Both the position numbers and the translations under genes were made by a program. Positions 1 through 8,418 of a stretch of DNA of 64,000 bases are shown in pieces (position 1 is the stretch's first letter; each line of letters starts with the position of its first letter). The stretch comes from Rhizobium sp. SL86 (GTDB lineage Bacteria; Pseudomonadota; Alphaproteobacteria; Rhizobiales; Rhizobiaceae). Below the pieces are notes generated by a model that saw only the letters and a list, made by a program, of their open reading frames with translations, made no database searches and had not been told where the DNA came from. The stretch is taken from positions 62,001-126,000 of the forward strand of contig NZ_JAPPRJ010000008.1 in NCBI RefSeq assembly GCF_026672545.1, given 5' to 3'.

Positions 1-277
1 GTTCGGGATTGTCGGCATTCGCCATCGGGCTGGGTCGACCATCGGGTGCGTCCGAATCCAGCCGCTCGTCGAGATCCTCGAGATCGCTCTCGACGATATA
101 GGTATCGCCACCACCCAGGCGGGAGGCTTCGTGGACGGCCTTGAGGTTTGTTGTGTCCTCGCGGGCATGCAGGGCATCCTCGGCACGCTCCCGACCGTCT
201 TCCGCAAAGCGGCGCGAGCCTTCATCTGTCATCTTCTCGCGGGCATCCATGCTGTCCTTGCTGTCCTTGCTGGCCAT
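1..277 (-). CDS. Hypothetical acidic hydrophilic protein, 3' end outside window
   Basis: The frame is open from an ATG at 277 to the window edge, giving 92 residues without a stop. A purine-rich Shine-Dalgarno stretch (AGGAAAGGA) lies just upstream on the minus strand. The visible product is highly charged (many D, E, K, R), lacks membrane segments or a signal peptide, and begins MASKDSKDSMDAREKM. I do not recognise a family. Its neighbour, a DUF3008 gene, is divergent. The composition resembles small rhizobial stress-associated proteins, but that is only an impression. The C-terminal part is not in the window. Confidence 0.6.
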   Translation of the reverse strand, partial: MASKDSKDSMDAREKMTDEGSRRFAEDGRERAEDALHAREDTTNLKAVHEASRLGGGDTYIVESDLEDLDERLDSDAPDGRPSPMANADNPE

Positions 278-464
278 CGGCCTTGTCCTTTCCTCATCTG
301 CGGCGCCGAACTGGCGCGCCTGTCGACAGAAGAACCCCCGGAGCAGGCATCCGGTTCCCCGCCCGCCCTGCCACGCTGGAACGGGAGACGGGTCTTGCGA
401 GTTGGCACGACAGAGGAGGGCCGCAGAGCTCTCCGGAGAAGGGCAGGCAGGAAGGAGAATGCAG

Positions 465-653
465 ATGCCGGCGAAATCCAAGGCACAACAGAAGGCGGCA
501 GGGGCAGCCCTTGCCGCCAAACGCGGTGACATCAAGAAGAGCGAGCTTCAGGGAGCCTCGAAAAGCATGGAGAAATCCATGTCCGAAAAGGAGCTGCACG
601 ACATGGCGTCCACCAAACGCAAGGGCAAACCGGAGCACGTATCCAACAGCTGA
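465..653 (+). CDS. DUF3008 family small basic protein
   Basis: The 62-residue product begins MPAKSKAQQKAAGAALAAKR and contains the block GASKSMEKSMSEKEL followed by a TKRKGKPEHVS-like tail, which I recognise as the DUF3008 pattern of small proteobacterial proteins. Function is unknown; it is Lys/Ala-rich and soluble. Two ATGs are possible, at 459 and 465. The second is preferred because the GAAGGAG ribosome site at 451-457 then has a 7-base spacing. The gene stands alone between a divergent partial gene and a small hypothetical gene. Confidence 0.8.
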   Translation: MPAKSKAQQKAAGAALAAKRGDIKKSELQGASKSMEKSMSEKELHDMASTKRKGKPEHVSNS

Positions 654-830
654 GACCGACGGTCTTTCGTGATCCGATCATAGGACCGCTTCTTCATCTT
701 GAACCTGCGGTCGCCATCCCCATATGGAGCTCGACCCGGTGGTCCGGGCCCCTCTGGTGAAAGATCGGCGCTTTCACGATGTCGGACCTCTTTCTTGCGG
801 CATTGAACGCCGAGTTGGAGGATAAACGAC

Positions 831-1154
831 ATGTTTTCCGAAATTGCAGCCTGGTTCATCACGATGGCGGTGCTCAACCCCGTGCAGGTCGAGGTTCAGA
901 CGCGGCTTGAGCAGGTGAATGCCTCGGCTGCGGCGGCCACGCAGGTGCAGCAGTGCATCACCACCCATGCGCTGCGGCTGATCGAACGGGCGGCGAACGA
1001 GCCGTCCTGGGCCGTCACGACCGCCATCGGCGTGTCGGTTGGCTGGACCTCACCCGTGACGCTTCTCGACACAAGAGATCCGAGCTGTGCAGCGCTTGCG
1101 GCTCTGCTGCAGGGTGGGGAACAGGCCAAGGAACAGGACGGTGAGCAGTCCTGA
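831..1154 (+). CDS. Hypothetical protein, 107 residues
   Basis: This frame has a good ribosome site (GGAGG about 9 bases before the ATG). The product begins MFSEIAAWFITMAVLNPVQ and is rich in Ala, Gln and Glu, with a possible amphipathic helix over residues 15-50. I recognise no domain. It is followed by a perfect hairpin and then the convergent hutX gene. A short antisense frame also exists here but has no credible ribosome site, so this strand is preferred. Moderately sure it is a real gene, unsure of any role. Confidence 0.5.
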   Translation: MFSEIAAWFITMAVLNPVQVEVQTRLEQVNASAAAATQVQQCITTHALRLIERAANEPSWAVTTAIGVSVGWTSPVTLLDTRDPSCAALAALLQGGEQAKEQDGEQS

Positions 1155-1173
1155 TTGACATCGGGATGTCGGG

Positions 1174-1203
1174 GATGCGGAGCGGCGAGAACCGCTCCGC
1201 ATC
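1174..1203. terminator. Perfect 12-bp hairpin between convergent genes
   Basis: Arms GATGCGGAGCGG (1174-1185) and its exact reverse complement (1192-1203) flank a 6-base loop. It sits between the ends of the hypothetical gene (1154) and the convergent hutX gene (1209). There is no clear T-tract on either side, so it may act as a bidirectional transcript-end stem loop rather than a textbook intrinsic terminator. Confidence 0.5.
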
Positions 1204-1208
1204 GAGTG

Positions 1209-1742
1209 TCATGCGACGGCGTAACGGTCGCGCAGCGCCTCGAATTTTGACAGCTGTTCGGCCACCAGTTCGCGTGCTTCGTCGCGTTTGACGAAGACCT
1301 TGAACATGGCAGAGCCCTTGGCGTTCATGAACCACACCGAACAGGAGCGGCGGCCGTGAAAAGCACGGTCGACGAAGGTGATCCCGGCGCAATTGTCCTT
1401 GCGGATATGGCCGCCGATCGGGCTGTCGCCATGGATGTTGAACCAGCCATGGCCTTCACTTCCGGCAGGAAGCGAACCGGTGGCTTCGAGCACGATGTCA
1501 TCGGTATGGACGATGAACAGGATCTCGCCCCAGCCGGACATTTCTGTCCAGATCGTCTCGAATTCGGCGACCGCGGCCGTCGTCGCAGCACCCTTCGGCA
1601 GGATGGCGAGGATCTCCGCTGGCGTCACCTCGGCCTTGGCAGCAATCGCCTCCACCACGCCATCTGGCTTCTCGGCAAGGGCGGCCAGTGCCCGCTCGTG
1701 GCGTTCGTCAGGAGGGGCGGAAAGAGCCGTCACGCTGCTCAT
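1209..1742 (-). CDS. hutX: HutX/ChuX-family intracellular heme carrier
   Basis: The 177-residue product matches the HutX/ChuX family in length and in its conserved stretches, such as AILPKGAATT, the E-TIWTEMSGWGEILFIVHT region and FNIHGDSPIGGHI. These cytosolic proteins bind heme after import and pass it to degradation. Its start codon overlaps the stop of the upstream heme-monooxygenase gene (ATGA), so the two are almost certainly co-transcribed. Both lie divergent to hmuTUV, which supports the heme role. No signal peptide or membrane segment is seen. Rhizobia more often carry HmuS in this position. Confidence 0.88.
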   Translation of the reverse strand: MSSVTALSAPPDERHERALAALAEKPDGVVEAIAAKAEVTPAEILAILPKGAATTAAVAEFETIWTEMSGWGEILFIVHTDDIVLEATGSLPAGSEGHGWFNIHGDSPIGGHIRKDNCAGITFVDRAFHGRRSCSVWFMNAKGSAMFKVFVKRDEARELVAEQLSKFEALRDRYAVA

Positions 1743-2083
1743 GCAGCCTCCGCGCGGTTGCCCTTGGCATCTTCGTGAATGATGACCTCGAAACCTTCGA
1801 AATGCGGGCCGGAGAGATATTCGACCTTGCCGCGGTTTTCACCGGCGCGCGCATGAGCGGCGCGGAACTGCTCGGACTTCGTCCAGGCAGTGAAATGCTC
1901 CTGGGTTTCCCACAGCGTGTGCGAGGCATAAAGCGTGTGGTCCTCGTGCTTTGCGCCCTTCAGCATGTGAAATTCCAGGTAGCCCGGAACGGTCGAAAGA
2001 TGCCGCTCGCGCGTGCGCCAGATCTCTTCAAACGCCTCTTCGAAACCCGGCACGACACGGAAACGGTTCATTGCGATATACAT
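1739..2083 (-). CDS. IsdG-type heme-degrading monooxygenase (ABM fold)
   Basis: A 114-residue antibiotic-biosynthesis-monooxygenase-fold protein. The residues expected for IsdG/IsdI heme monooxygenases are present at the expected spacing: Asn6 (MNRF), Trp67 (FTAWTKS) and His77 (FRAAH), the last being the heme ligand in that family. Rhizobial relatives HmuQ/HmuD cleave heme to release iron, and this is the likely reaction. The gene is the first of a two-gene unit with hutX and is divergent from hmuTUV. GAGGAT lies about 10 bases upstream of the ATG. The exact tetrapyrrole product cannot be told from sequence. Confidence 0.85.
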   Translation of the reverse strand: MYIAMNRFRVVPGFEEAFEEIWRTRERHLSTVPGYLEFHMLKGAKHEDHTLYASHTLWETQEHFTAWTKSEQFRAAHARAGENRGKVEYLSGPHFEGFEVIIHEDAKGNRAEAA

Positions 2084-2254
2084 GGATCAGCATCCTCTTT
2101 TAAGTGGTGTGGTGGCCTCAAGATATCTGTTGCCCCGGCTCTTGAAAAGCCCTAAACCAGAGCTACACACTCCAGTTTGGGAATGGGGAGCGGCGCGTCT
2201 TTTAAGGGCGCGGATGACCGCCCCCGCCCGGTTAAGGCGTCGAGGCGAAACGAT
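2084..2254. promoter_or_regulatory. Divergent promoter region of the heme locus
   Basis: This 171-bp gap must contain the promoters for the heme monooxygenase/hutX unit and for hmuTUV. The 9-mer TCTTTTAAG occurs twice (2096-2104 and 2198-2206), once towards each gene. I do not see a clear Irr ICE box or RirA operator, so iron control is expected from known biology but not shown by an obvious motif here. Confidence 0.4.
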
Positions 2255-3136
2255 ATGACGATGCGCGCTGTTTTCAAAACAGGTTTTCTTGCGGTTCTCG
2301 TGAGTGGAGGTCTCGGCATCGCGCCGGTGCTCGCCTCCGATGCCACAAATCCGTCCGCCAAGCGGATCGTTTCCATCGGCGGCACGGTGACTGAGATCCT
2401 GTACGCGCTCGGCGCCGGGGACCGGATCGTCGCCCGCGATTCGACCAGCAGCTTTCCTGTCGAAGCCATGAAGAAGCCGGATATCGGCTACATGCGTGCG
2501 CTGTCGCCGGAAGGCATTCTCGGCCAGACGCCGGACCTCATCCTGTCGGAAGACGGTGCCGGTCCGCCGGATGCGCTGGCCATTCTGAAGGCGAGTGAAA
2601 TCCCGATGGTGACGATCGACACGCCGCCGCAAGGTGCCGCGATTGCCAAGAAGATCCGCGACGTGGGTGCGGCTGTCGGTCTTTCCGACAAGGCGGAGAC
2701 CCTGGCGGTGAAGACCGATGCGGATCTGGCGGCACTGGCGGGCGAGACGGCGAAACTGCCGCAGCCCCGCAAGCGGGTGCTGTTCGTGCTGTCGATCGCC
2801 AATGGCCGCATCATGGCCGGCGGCAAGGACACCGAAGCGGCGGCCATCATTGAGATGGCCGGTGGCGTCAACGCGGCAGAGGGTATTACCGGCTACAAGC
2901 CGCTGACGGACGAGGCGGTGATTGCCGCCAAGCCGGATGTCGTGCTCGTCATGCAGTCCGGCAATCATGGTGTGAAGCCGGAGGAGGTGTTTGCGCTTCC
3001 CGCCTTCCAATCCACGCCGGCGGCCGCCTCCAAATCGCTCCTCCGCATGGATGGCCTGCTGCTTTTGGGCTTTGGGCCGCGCACGCCGGATGCGGCGCGC
3101 AGCCTCGCCTCCAGCCTCTATCCGGGGAGCTTCTGA
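2255..3136 (+). CDS. hmuT: Heme ABC transporter periplasmic binding protein
   Basis: The mature part carries the HmuT/FecB-type TroA fold: RIVSIGGTVTEILYALG at the start of the domain, then the segment around DSTSSFP, and the C-terminal LLGFGPRTPDA region. The N-terminus MTMRAVFKTGFLAVLVSGG with cleavage near VLA-S is a signal peptide. The start at 2255 is chosen over an upstream in-frame ATG because the signal peptide begins there and CGAGGCG is spaced 7 bases upstream. It is the first gene of hmuTUV, ending 3 bases before hmuU. The role is delivery of heme to the inner-membrane permease. Confidence 0.92.
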   Translation: MTMRAVFKTGFLAVLVSGGLGIAPVLASDATNPSAKRIVSIGGTVTEILYALGAGDRIVARDSTSSFPVEAMKKPDIGYMRALSPEGILGQTPDLILSEDGAGPPDALAILKASEIPMVTIDTPPQGAAIAKKIRDVGAAVGLSDKAETLAVKTDADLAALAGETAKLPQPRKRVLFVLSIANGRIMAGGKDTEAAAIIEMAGGVNAAEGITGYKPLTDEAVIAAKPDVVLVMQSGNHGVKPEEVFALPAFQSTPAAASKSLLRMDGLLLLGFGPRTPDAARSLASSLYPGSF

Positions 3137-3139
3137 GCC

Positions 3140-4228
3140 ATGCGGTCTGAGGCGTTGCGGCTCAGTCTCGGCACCGATGACGGCGACCGCTCGCGCCAGG
3201 GTGTGCTGTGCATTGCCGTGCTTCTGCTGCTTTTGGCCGTTGCCTGCCTCATTTCGCTCGGCAGCGGCCCGACGGGTGTCGATCTTTCGCATCTGTGGCT
3301 CTATCTGACCGGCCGCGGCGGTGAGCTGGCGGTGCAGGAGCGTGTGGTGCTGGAGGCGGTGCGTCTGCCGCGCACGGCGCTTGGGCTTCTGGTCGGTGCG
3401 GGGCTGGCGATCTCCGGCGCGATGATGCAGGGCCTGTTCCGCAATCCGCTCGCCGATCCTGGCGTCGTGGGCGTTACCTCAGGCGCTGCATTGTTTGCGG
3501 TGGCCGGCATCGTCCTGGGCGGCGGTCTGCTGGCTCCGGTCTCCATGGCGCTCGGCAGCCATTTCCTGCCGCTGATGGCCTTTTTCGGCGGGCTGTTTAA
3601 CACTTGGCTGCTTTACCGCATCGCGACGCATGGCGGGCAGACTCATACGACCACGCTGATCCTTTCCGGCATCGCCGTCGGCGCGCTTAGCCTTGCGCTG
3701 ATGGGGCTTCTGATCTTCATGGCCGACGATCGTCAGCTGCGCGACATCACCTTCTGGAATCTCGGCTCTCTGGGGGGCGCCACCTTCACCCGCGTCGTCT
3801 CGGTCCTGCCGTTCGTGGCGCTGGTGGTTGCCATCATCCCCTTCGTCGCACGCGGGCTCGATGCACTGATCCTCGGCGATGCGGCGGCCTTTCATATGGG
3901 CATTCCGGTGCAGCGGCTGAAGCGGCTGGTCATCCTCGCCGTCGCTGCGGCCTGCGGGGCAACCGTTGCGGTCTCCGGATCGATCGGTTTCGTCGGCATC
4001 GTCGTGCCGCATCTCTTGCGCCTCGTCATCGGCCCCTCGCACCGTTTCCTGCTGCCGGCCTCCGCCATTGGCGGCGGTGCGCTTTTGCTGGTGGCCGACA
4101 GTGTCGCCCGCACGATCGTCGCGCCCGCCGAACTGCCGATCGGCATCATCACCGCTCTCTTCGGTGCGCCGGTCTTCCTGATGCTGCTTCTCGGCCGCAA
4201 CGGTGCGCGCCGCATGGGAGAACACTGA
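3140..4228 (+). CDS. hmuU: Heme ABC transporter permease
   Basis: A 362-residue FecCD-family permease with about ten hydrophobic segments. Typical family signatures are LPRTALGLLVGAGLAISGAMMQGLFRNPLADP (residues roughly 70-105) and SGSIGFVGIVVPHLLRL near residue 280, the latter contacting the ATPase. It sits between hmuT (3-base gap) and hmuV (1-base overlap TGATG), so translation is probably coupled. It forms the inner-membrane channel for heme. No anomalies seen. Confidence 0.93.
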   Translation: MRSEALRLSLGTDDGDRSRQGVLCIAVLLLLLAVACLISLGSGPTGVDLSHLWLYLTGRGGELAVQERVVLEAVRLPRTALGLLVGAGLAISGAMMQGLFRNPLADPGVVGVTSGAALFAVAGIVLGGGLLAPVSMALGSHFLPLMAFFGGLFNTWLLYRIATHGGQTHTTTLILSGIAVGALSLALMGLLIFMADDRQLRDITFWNLGSLGGATFTRVVSVLPFVALVVAIIPFVARGLDALILGDAAAFHMGIPVQRLKRLVILAVAAACGATVAVSGSIGFVGIVVPHLLRLVIGPSHRFLLPASAIGGGALLLVADSVARTIVAPAELPIGIITALFGAPVFLMLLLGRNGARRMGEH

Positions 4229-5019
4229 TGATCCGCGCCCATTCCGTCACGATCGAACGCGCCGGCCGTCGCCTGCTGGACGAGGTCTCGCTCGAGCTTC
4301 GGCCGGGCGAAATGACGGTGATCATCGGGCCGAACGGGGCGGGCAAATCGACCCTCCTGAAGGCGCTGTCGGGTGAGATCGGTGTCAGCTCCGGGCGCGT
4401 AACCTATGACGGCATGGAAATCTCGCTCTACCAGCCGCAGCAACTGGCGGCGCGCCGGGCGGTGCTGCCGCAGGCAAGCGAGCTTGCCTTCCCGTTCACC
4501 GCGCTGGAAATCGTGCGCATGGGGGCGGTGGCGCAAGGCGCTCTCGATCCGACCGTGCAGGCGCGCCAGGCGCTGATGCGGGTCGGGCTCTCCGGTTTCG
4601 AGGGGCGCAGTTATCCGTCGCTCTCGGGTGGCGAACAGCAGCGTGTGCAGTTTGCCCGGGCGCTCGCCCAGGTGCCGAAGGCGTTCGATCGCGGGCTGGC
4701 GCGCGGCCTCTTTCTCGATGAGCCGACGGCAAGCCTCGACCTCGGCCATCAGATTGCGGTTCTCGAAACGGCGCGTGCTTTTGCCAATGATGGTGGCATG
4801 GTGCTGGCCATCCTGCACGACCTGAACCTTGCGGCGGAATTCGCCGATCAGGTGATCGTGCTGCACAAGGGGCGTGTCGTGGCCGAGGGGCCATGCGTCG
4901 AGACGCTGAGCGACGAGATCATTGCCAATGTCTATGGCATTGCCGGTGCCGTTGGCCGCATGCCGGCCGCCCATATTCCTTTCGTGCTGCCGCAATCGCG
5001 GCATGGTGCGTCTGCCTGA
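4228..5019 (+). CDS. hmuV: Heme ABC transporter ATP-binding protein
   Basis: A 263-residue ABC ATPase with Walker A GPNGAGKST, signature LSGGEQQRVQFARAL, Walker B LFLDEPTASLD and a switch His in AILHDLNLA. The HmuV/FecE-like order and length are normal. It overlaps hmuU by one base and closes the heme import operon, ending 15 bases before the convergent ybaN-like gene. It powers heme import together with HmuU. Confidence 0.93.
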   Translation: MIRAHSVTIERAGRRLLDEVSLELRPGEMTVIIGPNGAGKSTLLKALSGEIGVSSGRVTYDGMEISLYQPQQLAARRAVLPQASELAFPFTALEIVRMGAVAQGALDPTVQARQALMRVGLSGFEGRSYPSLSGGEQQRVQFARALAQVPKAFDRGLARGLFLDEPTASLDLGHQIAVLETARAFANDGGMVLAILHDLNLAAEFADQVIVLHKGRVVAEGPCVETLSDEIIANVYGIAGAVGRMPAAHIPFVLPQSRHGASA

Positions 5020-5034
5020 ACGTGTGCCAGCGGT

Positions 5035-5418
5035 TCACGCGCCGGCATCCGGTCTTGTGACGATGAAAAGCGACGAGCCGGCCAGAATCGCCAGCACCAG
5101 AAGCGCGCGCCAGAGCGGCGGCGAGGTGCCGAACAGAAAGATCGCATAACTTGCCGCCATCAGGCTGAGGGCCGCGACCTTCGCCTTGCGCGAAATCGCG
5201 CCATTGCGCCGCCAGTCCTGCAGCGCCGGACCGAAGCGCGGATGGTTCATCAGCCAGGCTTCGAGTTTCGGCGAGGAGCGGGTGAAACAGGCGACGGCGA
5301 GCAGCAGGAAGGGCGTGGTCGGCAAAAGCGGCAGAAAGGCGCCGACGATGCCGAGCGCCACGAAGAACCAGCCAAGGCCGAGAAAAACCCATCGCGTCAT
5401 CAAAGATCCATCCGTCAT
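5035..5418 (-). CDS. YbaN family (DUF454) inner-membrane protein
   Basis: The 127-residue product has an N-terminal hairpin of membrane segments with the family motif GAFLPLLPTTPFLLLA, then a CFTRSSPKLEAWL--HPRFGP block and two further C-terminal membrane segments. This matches YbaN/DUF454, whose function is unknown. It is convergent with hmuV and divergent from galE. In other bacteria DUF454 genes often sit near heme or iron genes, and the position next to hmuTUV fits that, but a functional link is only inferred. The start at 5418 is uncertain; an internal Met six residues on is possible. Confidence 0.85.
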   Translation of the reverse strand: MTDGSLMTRWVFLGLGWFFVALGIVGAFLPLLPTTPFLLLAVACFTRSSPKLEAWLMNHPRFGPALQDWRRNGAISRKAKVAALSLMAASYAIFLFGTSPPLWRALLVLAILAGSSLFIVTRPDAGA

Positions 5419-5621
5419 GCGCCGCCTGCGATGATAGCGGAAGGCGCGGAAAGAGGGAAATCCTTATCGGGCCGCTCAAGTTCCAATTTTGCCACTGCGG
5501 CAGACAGGTACGCTTGCGGCAGACGTGACAGAGCTTCGTTTTCAGCCGCCGCACAGGCTGGCCTTTGATGCGGACGCGGCTATAGTGCACCCCGCAGTTC
5601 ACAGGGAGTCGTAGCCGGTTC

Positions 5622-6611
5622 ATGTCTCAGAAAAAGGTCCTCGTCGTCGGCGGTGCCGGTTATATCGGTTCGCACAATTGCCTGCTGCTTGCCGAGCGCG
5701 GCTACCAGCCGATCGTGTTCGACAACCTGACCAACGGCCATGCGGAATTCGTCAAGTGGGGACCGCTGGAACAGGGTGATATCCGCGACCGGGCGCGTCT
5801 CGATGAAGTCTTCGCCAAACACAAGCCGGATGCGGTTCTGCATTTTGCCGCCCTGATCGAGGTGGGTGAATCGGTGAAAAACCCGGTCGCCTTCTACGAC
5901 AACAATGTCATCGGCGCGCTGACGCTTCTCTCGGCGGCGATGGAGGCCGGCGTCAAGGCCTTCGTCTTCTCCTCCACCTGCGCGACCTACGGTCTGCCGG
6001 AACAGGTGCCGATGGACGAGACGCATCCCCAGGCGCCGATCAACCCTTACGGCCGCACCAAGTTTATCATCGAACAGGCGCTGAAGGATTACGGCACCTA
6101 CAAGGGCCTGCGCTCTGTGATGCTGCGCTATTTTAATGCTGCCGGTGCCGATTTCGAAGGTCGCATTGGCGAATGGCATACGCCGGAAACCCACGCCATT
6201 CCGCTTGCCATCGAGGCTGCCCTTGGCCGGCGCCAGGGTTTCAAGGTTTTCGGTGACGATTACGACACCCGCGACGGCACCTGCGTGCGCGACTACATCC
6301 ATGTTCTCGACCTGGCGGATGCGCATGTGCGCGCCGTCGATTACCTTCTGGCCGGCGGCGAGACGGTGGAACTCAACCTCGGCACCGGCACCGGCACGAC
6401 GGTGAAGGAACTGCTGGCGGCGATTTCCGACGTCTCGGGAAAACCGTTCCCGGTCGAATATGTCGGTCGCCGCGACGGCGATTCCACCACGCTCGTTGCC
6501 AACAATGAAAAGGCGAAGGCGGTGCTGGGCTGGGAGCCGAAATATACGTTGCACGACATCATCCGCTCGGCCTGGGACTGGCACTCGAAGGCCAATTTCC
6601 ATCTCCAGTAA
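5622..6611 (+). CDS. galE: UDP-glucose 4-epimerase
   Basis: A 329-residue extended SDR. The NAD-binding GGAGYIGSH motif is at residues 10-18, the FSSTCATYG serine segment is near residue 120, and the catalytic YGRTK (Tyr-x3-Lys) follows at about residue 147. It interconverts UDP-glucose and UDP-galactose for surface polysaccharides; the rhizobial homologue is often called exoB. AGGGAG lies upstream of the ATG. It is followed at 27 bases by ung, possibly in the same transcript. Confidence 0.93.
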   Translation: MSQKKVLVVGGAGYIGSHNCLLLAERGYQPIVFDNLTNGHAEFVKWGPLEQGDIRDRARLDEVFAKHKPDAVLHFAALIEVGESVKNPVAFYDNNVIGALTLLSAAMEAGVKAFVFSSTCATYGLPEQVPMDETHPQAPINPYGRTKFIIEQALKDYGTYKGLRSVMLRYFNAAGADFEGRIGEWHTPETHAIPLAIEAALGRRQGFKVFGDDYDTRDGTCVRDYIHVLDLADAHVRAVDYLLAGGETVELNLGTGTGTTVKELLAAISDVSGKPFPVEYVGRRDGDSTTLVANNEKAKAVLGWEPKYTLHDIIRSAWDWHSKANFHLQ

Positions 6612-6638
6612 CCGGCAGCGACAGAGGGAAGGGCAGGC

Positions 6639-7343
6639 ATGGCAGAGAACGGCGTGAAGCTGGAGGAAAGCTGGAAAGAGGTGCTCGGCCCGCAGTTTGC
6701 CGATCCCTATATGGCAGCCCTCCGGCAGTTCCTGACCGCCGAGAAGGAAGCGGGCAAACGCATCTTCCCGAAGGGCAGCGAATATTTCCGTGCGCTCGAC
6801 CTGACGCCGCTGCCCAAGGTGAAGGTGGTAATCCTCGGGCAGGATCCGTATCACGGTGCCGGCCAGGCGCATGGCCTTTGCTTCAGTGTCCGACCCGGCG
6901 TGCGCATTCCGCCCTCGCTCGTCAATATCTACAAGGAAATGCAGACGGATCTCGGTATTCCGCCGGCTCAACACGGTTTCCTCGAACACTGGGCGCGTCA
7001 GGGTGTGCTGCTCTTGAACAGCGTGTTGACGGTGGAGGAGGGGCGTGCGGCCGCCCACCAGGGCAAAGGCTGGGAACGTTTCACCGATGCCGTCATCCGC
7101 GCCGTCAACGAAGACTGCAGCCACGTCGTCTTCATGCTCTGGGGATCCTACGCGCAGAAGAAGGCCGCCTTTGTCGATCAGCGCCGGCATCTGGTGCTGA
7201 AGGCGCCGCATCCGTCGCCGCTCTCGGCCCATAACGGCTTTTTCGGCTCCCGGCATTTTTCCAAGGCCAATGCCTACCTGATCTCCAATGGACGCGAACC
7301 GGTGGATTGGCAGCTTCCCGCGGCGCCGGCGCTTGATGGCTGA
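6639..7343 (+). CDS. ung: Uracil-DNA glycosylase (family 1)
   Basis: A 234-residue family-1 UDG with the water-activating motif GQDPYHG, the VLLLNSVLTVEEG uracil-pocket region and the C-terminal HPSPLSAHNGFFGSRHFSKAN DNA-intercalation loop, all in the expected order. It removes uracil from DNA to start base-excision repair. The gene lies 27 bases after galE on the same strand. Length is normal for alphaproteobacteria. Confidence 0.95.
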   Translation: MAENGVKLEESWKEVLGPQFADPYMAALRQFLTAEKEAGKRIFPKGSEYFRALDLTPLPKVKVVILGQDPYHGAGQAHGLCFSVRPGVRIPPSLVNIYKEMQTDLGIPPAQHGFLEHWARQGVLLLNSVLTVEEGRAAAHQGKGWERFTDAVIRAVNEDCSHVVFMLWGSYAQKKAAFVDQRRHLVLKAPHPSPLSAHNGFFGSRHFSKANAYLISNGREPVDWQLPAAPALDG

Positions 7344-7359
7344 GCGCAAGATGCGTTTT

Positions 7360-7385
7360 GTGAACAATGCGTTCTGATTGTTCAC
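7360..7385. promoter_or_regulatory. Perfect inverted repeat GTGAACAAT-N8-ATTGTTCAC, probable operator
   Basis: Two exact 9-bp arms separated by 8 bases lie 90 bases upstream of the dioxygenase start and just after ung. The symmetry and position fit an operator for a dimeric regulator controlling the dioxygenase/hydrolase pair. In Firmicutes such pairs (mhqO, mhqD) are controlled by MarR-type repressors, but no regulator gene is adjacent here, so the binding protein is unknown. Confidence 0.55.
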
Positions 7386-7475
7386 TCTATGCGCTGACCC
7401 AAAAACACACCATCTTCACCCCAGACAAGCGGACCGATCACCGGCCCGCAGAGATTGAAGACAAAGGGTCACGCC

Positions 7476-8408
7476 ATGTTGAACCAGATCAAAGGCCTGC
7501 ATCACGTCACATCGATGGCTGCCAGCGCCCGTACCAACAACCAGTTCTTCACCGATACGCTCGGCCTGCGCCGCGTCAAGAAGACCGTCAATTTCGACGC
7601 GCCGGATGTCTATCACCTCTATTACGGTGACGAAGTCGGCACGCCCGGTTCGGTGATGACCTATTTCCCGTTCCCGCACATCGCCCAGGGTCGTCCCGGC
7701 ACCGGCGAAGTCGGCACCACCGTCTTTTCTGTTCCGCAGGGCGCGATTTCCTACTGGGGCAACCGGCTCGCCTCCAAGGGCAGCCTGGAGATGAAGACCG
7801 ACGAGGTTTTCGGCGAAAAGCGTCTCAACTTCTTTGGCCCGGATGGCGATGGTTTTGCCCTGGTTGAAGTGAAGGACGATCCGCGCGCCGCCTGGACCGG
7901 CAATGGGGTCGACGTCGATCACGCGATTCGCGGTTTCCATTCGGCCTCCATGCGTCTGCGTGATGAAGGCGCAACCGTCGAACTCCTGAAGTTCATGGGG
8001 TACGAGCAGGTGGACCATAAGGATGGCGTCACCCGCATGGGCATGCCCGGCGGCAATGGTGCCGATTACATCGACATCGAGACCATGCCGAACATTGCTC
8101 GCGCCAATCTCGGCGCCGGCTCGGTGCACCACATCGCCTTTGCGGTCGAAAACCGCGAAAAGCAGCTGGAAGTGCGCAAGGCGCTGATGGAGACCGGTTA
8201 CCAGGTCACCCCCGTCATCGACCGCGATTATTTCTGGGCGATCTATTTCCGCACGCCGGGCGGCGTGTTGTTCGAAATCGCCACCAATGAACCGGGCTTC
8301 GATCGCGATGAGGATACCGCTCATCTCGGTGAAGCGCTGAAACTGCCGACCCAGCACGCCCACCTGCGCTCCTATTTGGAAGAGCATCTGGAAAAGCTGG
8401 AAGGCTAA
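7476..8408 (+). CDS. Ring-cleaving dioxygenase, VOC family (MhqO/MhqA-like)
   Basis: A 310-residue protein made of two vicinal-oxygen-chelate modules: an N-terminal GLHHVTSMAASA block and a C-terminal SVHHIAFAVEN block ending in GVLFEIATNEPGF, which hold the His/His/Glu metal ligands expected for the family. These enzymes cleave hydroquinone or catechol-type rings and protect against quinones. The ATG at 7476 has AAAGGG 8 bases upstream, better than an earlier TTG. The next gene, a hydrolase, follows after 10 bases, as in mhqO-mhqD type pairs. The substrate is inferred. Confidence 0.85.
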   Translation: MLNQIKGLHHVTSMAASARTNNQFFTDTLGLRRVKKTVNFDAPDVYHLYYGDEVGTPGSVMTYFPFPHIAQGRPGTGEVGTTVFSVPQGAISYWGNRLASKGSLEMKTDEVFGEKRLNFFGPDGDGFALVEVKDDPRAAWTGNGVDVDHAIRGFHSASMRLRDEGATVELLKFMGYEQVDHKDGVTRMGMPGGNGADYIDIETMPNIARANLGAGSVHHIAFAVENREKQLEVRKALMETGYQVTPVIDRDYFWAIYFRTPGGVLFEIATNEPGFDRDEDTAHLGEALKLPTQHAHLRSYLEEHLEKLEG

Positions 8409-8418
8409 GGTGAACGCC

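Noticed and set aside
2096..2206. TCTTTTAAG pair as an iron-regulator (Irr or RirA) operator
   Set aside because: It does not match the known box of either regulator well and two 9-mers 102 bp apart can occur by chance.
5580..7385. 601-codon minus-strand frame opposite galE and ung
   Set aside because: Both plus-strand genes are clear; the antisense product has no motif.
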